DNA from: CAZHUN01 sp043801115 | GTDB lineage: Archaea; Iainarchaeota; Iainarchaeia; Iainarchaeales; UBA10191 | NCBI GenBank assembly: GCA_043801115.1 | Contig: JAZDMJ010000030.1 | Coordinates: 1-21,192 of the forward strand | Length of the DNA stretch: 21,192 nucleotides | Direction: 5' to 3' | In this document: positions 15,499 through 21,192 of the stretch, piece after piece | Numbering within the stretch: position 1 is the stretch's first letter | How the letters are laid out: every line of letters begins with the position of its first letter | Position numbers and translations under genes: made by a program | The notes under the pieces: generated by a model | Seen by the model: the letters and a program-made list of their open reading frames with translations, nothing else | Database searches by the model: none | Told to the model about the DNA's origin: nothing

Positions 15499-15858
15499 TT
15501 ATTTTTTCTTTTTCGTGGGCAGTTCCAACGCATCCATCATGTATTTGAGCTTGTTGAACTCTTCCAACGTGGGAATGTTTTCCTTCAAATCCCGCAACTG
15601 CTTTTCCAACTCGGCCACTTTTTCGGAGAGTTCGGAAGAATCGTTTGAATTTTGAACGGGAGAAGAAGTCACTCCGCCCGACTGCATTCCCTCGATTTTT
15701 TTGTTGAGGACGATTAAATTGCGCGCGAGGATTTTTTCGTTGCGCGCAATGTACTGGATTTTCTGGCCCAGTACGAGAATCGAAGAATTCAAACTTTTGA
15801 TGTCCTGAAAGACGTCTCGTTGGGCGGGCTTTTGCTGGCTGGGGCGGTCGTGGGGCAT
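15499..15858 (-). CDS. Small coiled-coil protein
   Basis: A 119-residue soluble protein: a polar Gln/Pro-rich start, a helical region (DIKSLNSSILVLGQKIQYIARNE), a Ser/Asn linker, then a heptad-like coiled coil and a KKKK end. No membrane segment or catalytic motif. It is divergent from the DNA polymerase gene (37 nt between starts) and convergent, without gap, to lipoprotein A. Its box A at 15883-15890 makes ATG 15858 leaderless. The family is not recognised; a structural or scaffold role is a guess. Confidence 0.7.
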   Translation of the reverse strand: MPHDRPSQQKPAQRDVFQDIKSLNSSILVLGQKIQYIARNEKILARNLIVLNKKIEGMQSGGVTSSPVQNSNDSSELSEKVAELEKQLRDLKENIPTLEEFNKLKYMMDALELPTKKKK

Positions 15859-15865
15859 ACAAGGG

Positions 15866-15873
15866 TTAAAAGG
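15866..15873 (+). promoter_or_regulatory. Box A for the DNA polymerase gene
   Basis: TTAAAAGG lies about 26 nt ahead of ATG 15896. It is nested between the opposing start and opposing box A of the divergent coiled-coil gene. Confidence 0.55.
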
Positions 15874-15882
15874 AATCTGGAG

Positions 15883-15890
15883 TTAAAAAA
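15883..15890 (-). promoter_or_regulatory. Box A for the minus-strand coiled-coil gene
   Basis: TTTTTTAA on the minus strand is about 28 nt from ATG 15858. It lies between the polymerase box A and the polymerase start codon, so the two promoters interlock. Confidence 0.55.
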
Positions 15891-15895
15891 CCTAT

Positions 15896-18301
15896 ATGGA
15901 AATGCAAGGCGAAGCCAATTTTTCCCCGGGCTTTTCGAAAAAGGCCGAGGGAATGCTGTTGGATTGCGACTATGAAACGAAGAATGGAGAAAGTCGGATC
16001 CAGCTCTACATTCGAAGCCGGAAGGGAATTGAAAAACGGGAAGAAACTTCGTTCAAGCCCTACTTTTTCGTTGTGCTGGACTCTGAAAAGAGCGTCCAAA
16101 ATTTGGAAAAATTCGAATTCGAGGGCGGTTTCCGCGCGCTGAAAGTGGAAAAAGTAAAGAAAGAGAACGCGGAGCATGCGTACAAATTGAGCTTTCAAAG
16201 CACGGAGCAATTGGTCAAGGCGAGAGAGCAAGTGAAAGAAGTGGAAGGGGTTTTGGAGCGGAGAGAGTACGACATTCCGTTCGTGAAGCGCTTTCTCATT
16301 GACGAAAAAATCCGGCCGTTTGACGGAATCGAGTGGAAGGACGGAAAAGCGAAAAGTTTTGAGTCGAAGGAAAAACCGAACTGGGCGGCGATTGACATTG
16401 AAACCGCGAACTGGACGGAAGAAAACGAAATCGTTTTCAGCGGGGCGGAAAAGGATCCGATATTGATGATTTCGTACGTGGACAACGACGAAGAAATCGT
16501 CTATTCCTACCATCCGGGACTGAAAGGAGTTCCCTTCTGCCAAGTGTTCGATTCGGAGAAGGAAATGCTGGAAGCGTTCGCGCGCAAGATTGCCGAAAAA
16601 AGCCCGCACGCGCTCTTGTCCTACAACGGGGACCAGTTCGACTTTCCGTATTTAAGAGACAGAGCCAAAGCACTGGGGACCAAGTTTGAAATTTTCGGTG
16701 AAGCGCCCAAAACGCGCAAGTACGGGCTCACGGTCGAAACCGAGACGAAAGGCATTCCCCACATTGACGTGTACAAAGTCATGCTGTTTTTGGCGCGCGT
16801 GGGAGCGGTCGACTTTGTCAAGTTCGACTTGGAAACTGTGTACGAGAAAATTTTCGGAGAACAAAAGCTCGACTTGGATTACAAGGATTTCAAACAGTAT
16901 TGGGAAAAGGGCGGAAAAAAATTGCACGAGCTCGCCGAGTACAACAAGCAGGACTCGAAAGCCGTGTGGAAATTAGCCAACGAGTTTTTGCCCATGTTCG
17001 TCGAACTGTCTAAGCTCACGCGCATTCCCTTGCAAGAAGTAACAAGGCATTCGACGGGAAATCTAGTAGAGCAAATGCTATTGCTGAAAAGTTTTGAGTT
17101 GAACGTGCTTGCTCCCAACAAGCCCCACGGGAGCGAAATGGACGCGCGTTCGGGCAACCGTTTTTCGGGCGCGCTTGTCAAAGAGCCCACGCCCGGAGTC
17201 CACGAAAACATTGCCGTATTGGATTTCAAAAGCTATCACCCTTCCATTGTCATTTCGCACAACATCGGCCCCGACACTGTGAATTGTTCGTGCTGTCCGG
17301 GAAAGGATTTTTGCGAACAGAAAAAGTCTATCGTGGCCCTCGTGTGCGAGGACATTTTGAAAAAGCGCGTGCAGGAAAAGGCGGAAATGAAAAAGCAGAA
17401 AGAAGGAAGCCAAGCGTACAAAACTTTGGACGCGCGGCAGTACGCGCTCAAAATCGTGCTGAACTCCGTTTATGGCTACTTGGGTTTTGCGGGTTCGAGA
17501 TGGTATAACGCGAAAGTCATGCAAACCATTTACAAGTTCGTGCGCGACTACATTTCGAGCGCGATTGAAAAAGCGGAAGGAGAAGGATTTCAGGTCATTT
17601 ATTCGGACACGGACTCGATGATGATTGTCATGGGAGCGCATAGCGAAGCCGAAGTCCGAAAATTTGTCCAGTCCGTCAACCGCTCTCTTCCTGCTCCCAT
17701 GGAGCTCGAACTGGACAAGATTTACAAGCGCGGAATTTTCGTGACCAAACGGGGAGAGGACAGCGCGGCCAAAAAGCGGTATGCCTTGATCGACCAGAAC
17801 GGGAGCCTCAAAATTGTGGGCTTTGAGTATGTTCGGCGGGACTGGAGCGGCATTGCCAAGGAAACGCAGAAAGAGGTCATCCAAGCCGTGCTGGAAGAGG
17901 GAAAGCCCGAAAAGGCCGTCGAAATCGTGCGAAAAGCCGTCCAAAAACTGCAATCGGGCAAGGCGTTGAACAAGGAATTGGTCGTCTATACGCAAATTCA
18001 GAAGCCACTAAAGCAGTACGACGTGGCGAATCCCGCGGTTTGGGCGGCCAAAAAGGGAGTCGAAAAGGGAAAACGAATCGGAGTGGGCAGCATTGTCGGC
18101 TTCATCATAACGAAGAAGGGAAAATCCATCAGTGAAAAAGCCGAATTGGAAGAGTTCGTCAAAGAAGGCAACTATGACGCTTCCTACTACATTGAAAACC
18201 AGGTCCTTCCCTCCGTCATCAAAATCTTGCGCGAATTGGGATACAGCGAAACCGACTTGTTGCACGGCGGAAAGCAAACAGGCTTGGCCGTATTTAAATG
18301 A
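15896..18301 (+). CDS. polB: Archaeal family B DNA polymerase with 3'-5' exonuclease
   Basis: An 801-residue replicative-type polymerase. Exonuclease motifs are intact: Exo I D167-I-E169, Exo II SYNGDQFD (N244, D249), Exo III Y349xxxD353. Polymerase motif A is DFKSYHPSI (D443), motif B is K519xxxxxxYG, motif C is YSDTDS (D571, D573). The thumb has KKRYAL. The C-terminal QTGLAVFK resembles a shortened PCNA-binding PIP box. The length is typical and there is no intein. The usual SLYPS of motif A is SYHPS here, so His448 stands where the steric-gate Tyr is expected. A Cys cluster follows motif A (NCSCCPGKDFC). ATG 15896 is leaderless from the box A at 15866. Confidence 0.97.
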   Translation: MEMQGEANFSPGFSKKAEGMLLDCDYETKNGESRIQLYIRSRKGIEKREETSFKPYFFVVLDSEKSVQNLEKFEFEGGFRALKVEKVKKENAEHAYKLSFQSTEQLVKAREQVKEVEGVLERREYDIPFVKRFLIDEKIRPFDGIEWKDGKAKSFESKEKPNWAAIDIETANWTEENEIVFSGAEKDPILMISYVDNDEEIVYSYHPGLKGVPFCQVFDSEKEMLEAFARKIAEKSPHALLSYNGDQFDFPYLRDRAKALGTKFEIFGEAPKTRKYGLTVETETKGIPHIDVYKVMLFLARVGAVDFVKFDLETVYEKIFGEQKLDLDYKDFKQYWEKGGKKLHELAEYNKQDSKAVWKLANEFLPMFVELSKLTRIPLQEVTRHSTGNLVEQMLLLKSFELNVLAPNKPHGSEMDARSGNRFSGALVKEPTPGVHENIAVLDFKSYHPSIVISHNIGPDTVNCSCCPGKDFCEQKKSIVALVCEDILKKRVQEKAEMKKQKEGSQAYKTLDARQYALKIVLNSVYGYLGFAGSRWYNAKVMQTIYKFVRDYISSAIEKAEGEGFQVIYSDTDSMMIVMGAHSEAEVRKFVQSVNRSLPAPMELELDKIYKRGIFVTKRGEDSAAKKRYALIDQNGSLKIVGFEYVRRDWSGIAKETQKEVIQAVLEEGKPEKAVEIVRKAVQKLQSGKALNKELVVYTQIQKPLKQYDVANPAVWAAKKGVEKGKRIGVGSIVGFIITKKGKSISEKAELEEFVKEGNYDASYYIENQVLPSVIKILRELGYSETDLLHGGKQTGLAVFK

Positions 18302-18309
18302 GAAAAGTA

Positions 18310-18315
18310 TTTAAA
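18310..18315 (+). promoter_or_regulatory. Box A for lipoprotein B
   Basis: TTTAAA begins 9 nt after the polymerase stop and about 27 nt before ATG 18339, giving a separate leaderless transcript. Confidence 0.6.
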
Positions 18316-18338
18316 CAGGAAAAGAATTCATTTACAGT

Positions 18339-19565
18339 ATGTTCAATCCGAAAACGATTGCGCTTGTTCTGGTTTTGGCCGCAGTTGTGCTTGCATTCGG
18401 CTGTACTGAAAATCCTTCCGGGCAGGCGGGAGCCAAGAATACGATTGCCATTTCTTCTCCCGCTCCCAATGTCACGTTTTCGAGCGGAACGCAAACCATT
18501 CGCGCGGATGTGGGAGATACCGTAAAAGGAACCACAATTTCGCTGTTGGTCAATAATACCGCCGTCCAAACCAAACCATTCACTGGAGGAGGAGCCACTT
18601 ACTCGTTCTCGTGGAATGTAGAGACTGTTCCGTTGAGAACATTGAACAACTCGCTCGTCGTGCGCGTGACGGGAGGAACGACCACCGTTTCCAGCCTCAC
18701 GGTCAATGTTTACGTGCTGGGCCCGCCGCAAAAAGCGGATCGCGATCGGCATTCTAGCAAAAGTTGGGATTATTCTTTTTTCCAATGGGAACTCGCAAGA
18801 TATGGAGGGATTCCATCCAAAATTTTCTTCGAGCGTTCAGCAGATGGCGGCTCCACTTGGACGCAAATTGGATCGACGAATTGTGGAAGAGAATGGGCGG
18901 ATATGAGCACCCCCTATAACACAAACTACAAATACCGCATTTGGACCACTTCTGGCTCTGCGGTTTCCCAAAAAGTGCTTGTCGTAGAAAATGAAACCCC
19001 ATATGAAACTCTTTTCACGACAAGCTGTAGCGACTCGGACGCTTCTACACCCAACCAGTACAATGTTGCAGGCAGAGCCAGCTATGTTGACATGTGCGAT
19101 TCGAGCTCTTTTAAGACGGATTACTGCGGTAGCGGAGATGGAATTATTTTTGAAGCAACTTGTAACGGAACAGAATTCGTGCGACAACAATACAAATGTC
19201 CGAATGGTTGTTCCTCATATGATGACGCATGCATTCCCGCTTCGTCGTCCGTGCCCGTCTTTTCCGGAACTGTCGGCGTTTCGGCCAACAATGGAAAATA
19301 TTTGGAACCCGTTGACGCAGCAGGAAACGCCGTATGCAATAGTCCCGCCGTCAACTGGCCCTACATCAACGTCAATGGACAATGCACGAGCACCAACAAC
19401 ACGACCTCTCTCATGCCCTCCGACATTTGCGACAACGAAAACGGCCCCTGCCCGCCCTGCAACTGCAGTAACGGCGGACAATGCCTCGTCATCATGCTCG
19501 AAAACCCCAGCGGAGCAACAACAGGACAACCCCTCGAAATCTGGAACTCGAGTTCGTGCTCGTAA
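18339..19565 (+). CDS. Modular surface lipoprotein B, paralogue of lipoprotein A
   Basis: A 408-residue secreted lipoprotein. Residues 1-22 are a signal peptide with lipobox AFGC (Cys22); about 35-128 an Ig-like domain; 130-220 a fibronectin III-like domain starting GPPQK; 229-303 a Cys-rich domain (SCSDSD, DYC, CPNGC, DAC) of a type widespread in DPANN surface proteins; 305-408 a C-terminal domain with eight Cys that aligns with the end of lipoprotein A (FSGTVG, EPVD, LMPSDI, LEIWNSSSC). It has the same layout as A with a much shorter centre. Extracellular role inferred; ligand unknown. The start is supported by the box A at 18310. Confidence 0.85.
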   Translation: MFNPKTIALVLVLAAVVLAFGCTENPSGQAGAKNTIAISSPAPNVTFSSGTQTIRADVGDTVKGTTISLLVNNTAVQTKPFTGGGATYSFSWNVETVPLRTLNNSLVVRVTGGTTTVSSLTVNVYVLGPPQKADRDRHSSKSWDYSFFQWELARYGGIPSKIFFERSADGGSTWTQIGSTNCGREWADMSTPYNTNYKYRIWTTSGSAVSQKVLVVENETPYETLFTTSCSDSDASTPNQYNVAGRASYVDMCDSSSFKTDYCGSGDGIIFEATCNGTEFVRQQYKCPNGCSSYDDACIPASSSVPVFSGTVGVSANNGKYLEPVDAAGNAVCNSPAVNWPYINVNGQCTSTNNTTSLMPSDICDNENGPCPPCNCSNGGQCLVIMLENPSGATTGQPLEIWNSSSCS

Positions 19566-19571
19566 AGGCGC

Positions 19572-19580
19572 TATTTTAAT
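19572..19580 (+). promoter_or_regulatory. Box A for methionine aminopeptidase
   Basis: TATTTTAAT lies about 28 nt ahead of ATG 19604, predicting a leaderless transcript. Confidence 0.55.
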
Positions 19581-19603
19581 CTCTTTCCCGCACTTTTTCA
19601 AAC

Positions 19604-20503
19604 ATGGAAAAAAGCGAATTTGAAAAATATGTGAAAGCTGGCGAAATTCTTTCGCAAGTGAAAAAGGACGCGGCGAAGAGCGTCAAGCCCGGACAGAAAG
19701 TGTTGGACGTTTGCGAGCGCATTGAAAACCAAATTTTGGAACTGAAGGGAAAGCCCGCGTTTCCCGTCAATTTGAGCGCGAACGAGAACGCGGCCCATGA
19801 TACTGCAAAAGTGAAGGACGAACGAGTGGTTGGAGAAAAAGACTTGCTCAAAGTGGACGTTGGAGTCCAAGTGGACGGCTTCATTGCCGACTGCGCCTTT
19901 ACATTGGACTTCAGCGGAGAATGGGAAAAATTGGTCGAAGCTTCCGAACTTGCATTGCAGAACGCGTTGAGCGTGGTGAAAATCGGAGTGGAGACGGGAA
20001 AAATCGGAGCGGAAATTGAAAACGCCATCCAATCCAAAGGATTTCACCCCATCCGCAATCTTTCCGGACACGGATTGTTGGAAGGACAAACTCATGCGGA
20101 ACCCACGATTCCAAATTACAACGATCATTCTCAAACCAAATTGGAAGAGGGAATGGCGTTCGCGATTGAACCCTTTGCGTGCACGGGGGACGGCATCGTG
20201 CGCGAGGGAGGAACTGTGGAGATTTTTTCGCTCGAAAGCCCGCGGCCCGTGCGCCATCCAAAAGCGCGCGACGTGCAGGACTTTGTCATTGAAAACTTTG
20301 AACTGCTTCCGTTCGCGGAGCGATGGATTGACAAAGAGTTAAAGCTTTCCGAGTTCGACCGCAAAATCGCGTTGAGAGAATTGGTGCAAAAGGAAGTATT
20401 GCACTCGTATCCCGTCCTGCACGAGCGGAAGGGCGTTTTTGTCGCGCAGTCTGAAACGAGCATTGTATTGTTCGACGGCAAGGTTCACATTCTTGTCAAA
20501 TAA
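19604..20503 (+). CDS. map: Methionine aminopeptidase, type II
   Basis: A 299-residue pita-bread metalloprotease that removes the N-terminal Met of new proteins in the cytosol. The five metal ligands are in place: Asp85 (KVDVG), Asp96 (FIADCAF), His156 (SGHGL), Glu189 (AIEPF) and Glu284 (AQSETSIV). His65 (AAHDTA) and His164 are the substrate-side histidines. The helical insert between Glu189 and Glu284 (about 215-270) marks the archaeal/eukaryotic type II class. The length is typical for archaeal enzymes. It is transcribed alone from the box A at 19572 and is followed by the tRNA promoter. Confidence 0.96.
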   Translation: MEKSEFEKYVKAGEILSQVKKDAAKSVKPGQKVLDVCERIENQILELKGKPAFPVNLSANENAAHDTAKVKDERVVGEKDLLKVDVGVQVDGFIADCAFTLDFSGEWEKLVEASELALQNALSVVKIGVETGKIGAEIENAIQSKGFHPIRNLSGHGLLEGQTHAEPTIPNYNDHSQTKLEEGMAFAIEPFACTGDGIVREGGTVEIFSLESPRPVRHPKARDVQDFVIENFELLPFAERWIDKELKLSEFDRKIALRELVQKEVLHSYPVLHERKGVFVAQSETSIVLFDGKVHILVK

Positions 20504-20510
20504 AGCGCGG

Positions 20511-20518
20511 TTTAAAAG
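20511..20518 (+). promoter_or_regulatory. Box A for the leader/tRNA-Arg transcript
   Basis: TTTAAAAG lies just after the aminopeptidase stop. The expected transcription start is near 20538-20543, about 75 nt ahead of the tRNA. Confidence 0.55.
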
Positions 20519-20545
20519 CTTTCAATTCCACAACTTATTGCGAAA

Positions 20546-20601
20546 GGCTGGCAGCGGCACTATGCGGGTTCGCAGAACCCGCGACGTCCACAGCGCCGGC
20601 C
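20546..20601 (+). ncRNA. Structured RNA leader upstream of tRNA-Arg, identity unknown
   Basis: An outer 7-bp stem (GGCTGGC 20546-20552 with GCCGGCC 20595-20601, one G-U) encloses a perfect 8-bp hairpin (GCGGGTTC / GAACCCGC, loop GCA, 20564-20582). An alternative 5-bp stem GGCCG/CGGCC (20598-20614) ends right at the tRNA 5' end and excludes the outer stem. No C/D boxes are seen; an ACA at 20590 is too little to call an H/ACA guide. It may be a stable small RNA or a processing leader. Confidence 0.4.
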
Positions 20602-20614
20602 GATGTATGCGGCC

Positions 20615-20732
20615 GCCTCCATGGTGTAGTGGATAGCATAAAAGCTTGCGGTGAACTTTTTGGGAAAAAGTTCAATCAAAAACCCAAAATCGCAACGAGC
20701 TTTTGACCTGGGTTCGACTCCCAGTGGAGGCG
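20615..20732 (+). tRNA. tRNA-Arg(GCG) with a 46-nt intron
   Basis: The acceptor stem is GCCTCCA/TGGAGGC (20615-20621, 20725-20731) with discriminator G20732. The D-arm is GTGT...GCAT with A20, an Arg identity base. The anticodon stem is AAAGC/GCTTT, the T-arm CTGGG-TTCGACT-CCCAG. The anticodon GCG (20648-20650) reads CGC and CGU codons. The intron 20652-20697 sits at the canonical 37/38 position. The bulge-helix-bulge is visible: TTGC (20646-20649) pairs with GCAA (20692-20695), flanked by 3-nt bulges GGT and CGA. The mature length is 72 nt and CCA is not encoded. Confidence 0.93.
20652..20697 (+). other. tRNA-Arg intron with two exclusive folds
   Basis: Fold 1 is a perfect 10-bp hairpin (20652-20661 with 20665-20674, GGG loop). 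Fold 2 pairs TTTTGGG (20658-20664) with CCCAAAA (20683-20689) and GA/TC (20653-20654 with 20690-20691), which completes the inner helix of the splice motif. They share bases and cannot coexist. Confidence 0.7.
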
Positions 20733-20749
20733 CTTCAAAATTCCTAAAA

Positions 20750-21178
20750 TTAATAGTTAGCTGAGTTTCCCAGAATGGCTTTTTCGGCGTCTAGCGGACT
20801 AACTTCGCCTTCAATTTTTCGAATCTTGAGTTTTCCCTTTAAAGTCGAGATAATTTCTTGGATGCTTTCAACGTCCGTTTTCCCTCCAAAAATGGAAACA
20901 ATCGGACCCGCAAAAATGTGTGCTTCGGTTTTTCCCTTTTTTCTGACTTTGAACGCAATAAAATTCCCGGGGAGAAACGCATACGTGCCATAAACAACTT
21001 CCAAAATGTCCGAAAAGGGAATATCGAATTTGGTCAATACAAACCGGATTGAAATTTTGTTTTCTCCAAGGGTTACTTTGTAGCCCCACGTGCTAGACCA
21101 CGTCCCGCCAAAGAAGGCAGGAACTTTTCGATAAACTGTAAAACTGAACTCTTTATTGGCGCCCAAGTTTTCAACCAT
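20750..21178 (-). CDS. Unrecognised beta-rich protein, possibly PH-like
   Basis: A 142-residue protein without signal peptide or membrane segments. Alternating hydrophobic strands (FSFTVYRKV, YKVTLGENKISIRFVL, IPFSDILEVVYG, NFIAFKVRKKG, AHIFAG) followed by a terminal helix (VESIQEIISTLKGK) resemble a pleckstrin-homology-like layout, but no family is recognised. The ATG at 21178 is only 14 nt from the window edge and the frame stays open to it, so the true start could lie outside. Its stop lies 17 nt beyond the convergent tRNA gene. Confidence 0.65.
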   Translation of the reverse strand: MVENLGANKEFSFTVYRKVPAFFGGTWSSTWGYKVTLGENKISIRFVLTKFDIPFSDILEVVYGTYAFLPGNFIAFKVRKKGKTEAHIFAGPIVSIFGGKTDVESIQEIISTLKGKLKIRKIEGEVSPLDAEKAILGNSANY

Positions 21179-21192
21179 GAAATGAAACCGGC

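Noticed and set aside
17078..17995. Open frame of 305 codons on the minus strand inside the polymerase gene
   Set aside because: It lies opposite the catalytic motifs of polB and shows no protein-like features.
15896..18301. Intein or split in the DNA polymerase
   Set aside because: Motifs A, B and C follow at normal spacing and total length is typical.
20615..20732. Split or permuted tRNA
   Set aside because: Both halves are in normal order with one canonical 37/38 intron bearing a clear bulge-helix-bulge.
1..21192. CRISPR array, transposase, integrase or attachment-site repeats
   Set aside because: No regularly spaced direct repeats, no transposase or integrase motifs and no tRNA-end duplication were seen; the only long similarity is between the two lipoproteins.

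Overview
The window looks like chromosomal DNA of an archaeon, most likely a small-genome DPANN lineage (Diapherotrites- or Micrarchaeota-like; the exact lineage cannot be fixed by eye). Evidence: an archaeal family B DNA polymerase, a type II methionine aminopeptidase, a tRNA gene with an archaeal bulge-helix-bulge intron and no encoded CCA, AT-rich box A promoters about 25 nt ahead of leaderless start codons, Asn-X-Ser/Thr-rich surface proteins, lipobox signal peptides and a Cys-rich DSD...DYC...CPNGC domain of the type I associate with DPANN surface proteins. Nothing looks like a phage, an insertion sequence or a CRISPR array.

Layout. 1-6524: the 3' part of a giant surface protein of more than 2170 residues, with beta-sandwich repeats and transmembrane segments in mid-chain. 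6583-7301: a three-gene toxin-antitoxin-like cassette (DUF4258, YgiT-type zinc finger, DUF2283). 7343-9054: five tightly packed small membrane protein genes, three of which share a short motif between their hydrophobic segments. 9055-9546 (minus): a coiled-coil protein, divergent from 9615-11138, a HerA/VirB4-like protein whose Walker A lysine is missing. 11197-12524: a toxin-antitoxin island with a PIN-domain protein and a ribbon-helix-helix (RHH) protein arranged tail to tail, then a conventional RHH/RelE pair. 12589-15498 and 18339-19565: two modular lipoproteins sharing an N-terminal layout and a C-terminal Cys-containing domain but with unrelated centres. They flank a second minus-strand coiled-coil gene (15499-15858) and the DNA polymerase (15896-18301). 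19604-20503: methionine aminopeptidase. 20511-20732: a promoter, a structured RNA leader and an intron-containing tRNA-Arg(GCG). 20750-21178 (minus): an unrecognised beta-rich protein at the window edge.

How the parts fit. The polymerase, aminopeptidase and tRNA are housekeeping genes. Around them are cell-surface genes (giant protein, lipoproteins, probably the small membrane proteins) and at least three toxin-antitoxin-like modules. First genes of transcripts are mostly leaderless, while internal genes use Shine-Dalgarno sites or stop/start overlaps; this decided several start codons. The most unusual items are the paired lipoproteins with a shared C-terminal domain, the small membrane protein cluster, the HerA-like protein without a Walker A lysine, the tail-to-tail PIN/RHH pair with a repeat-type operator, the SYHPS motif A of the polymerase, and the alternative folds of the tRNA intron.
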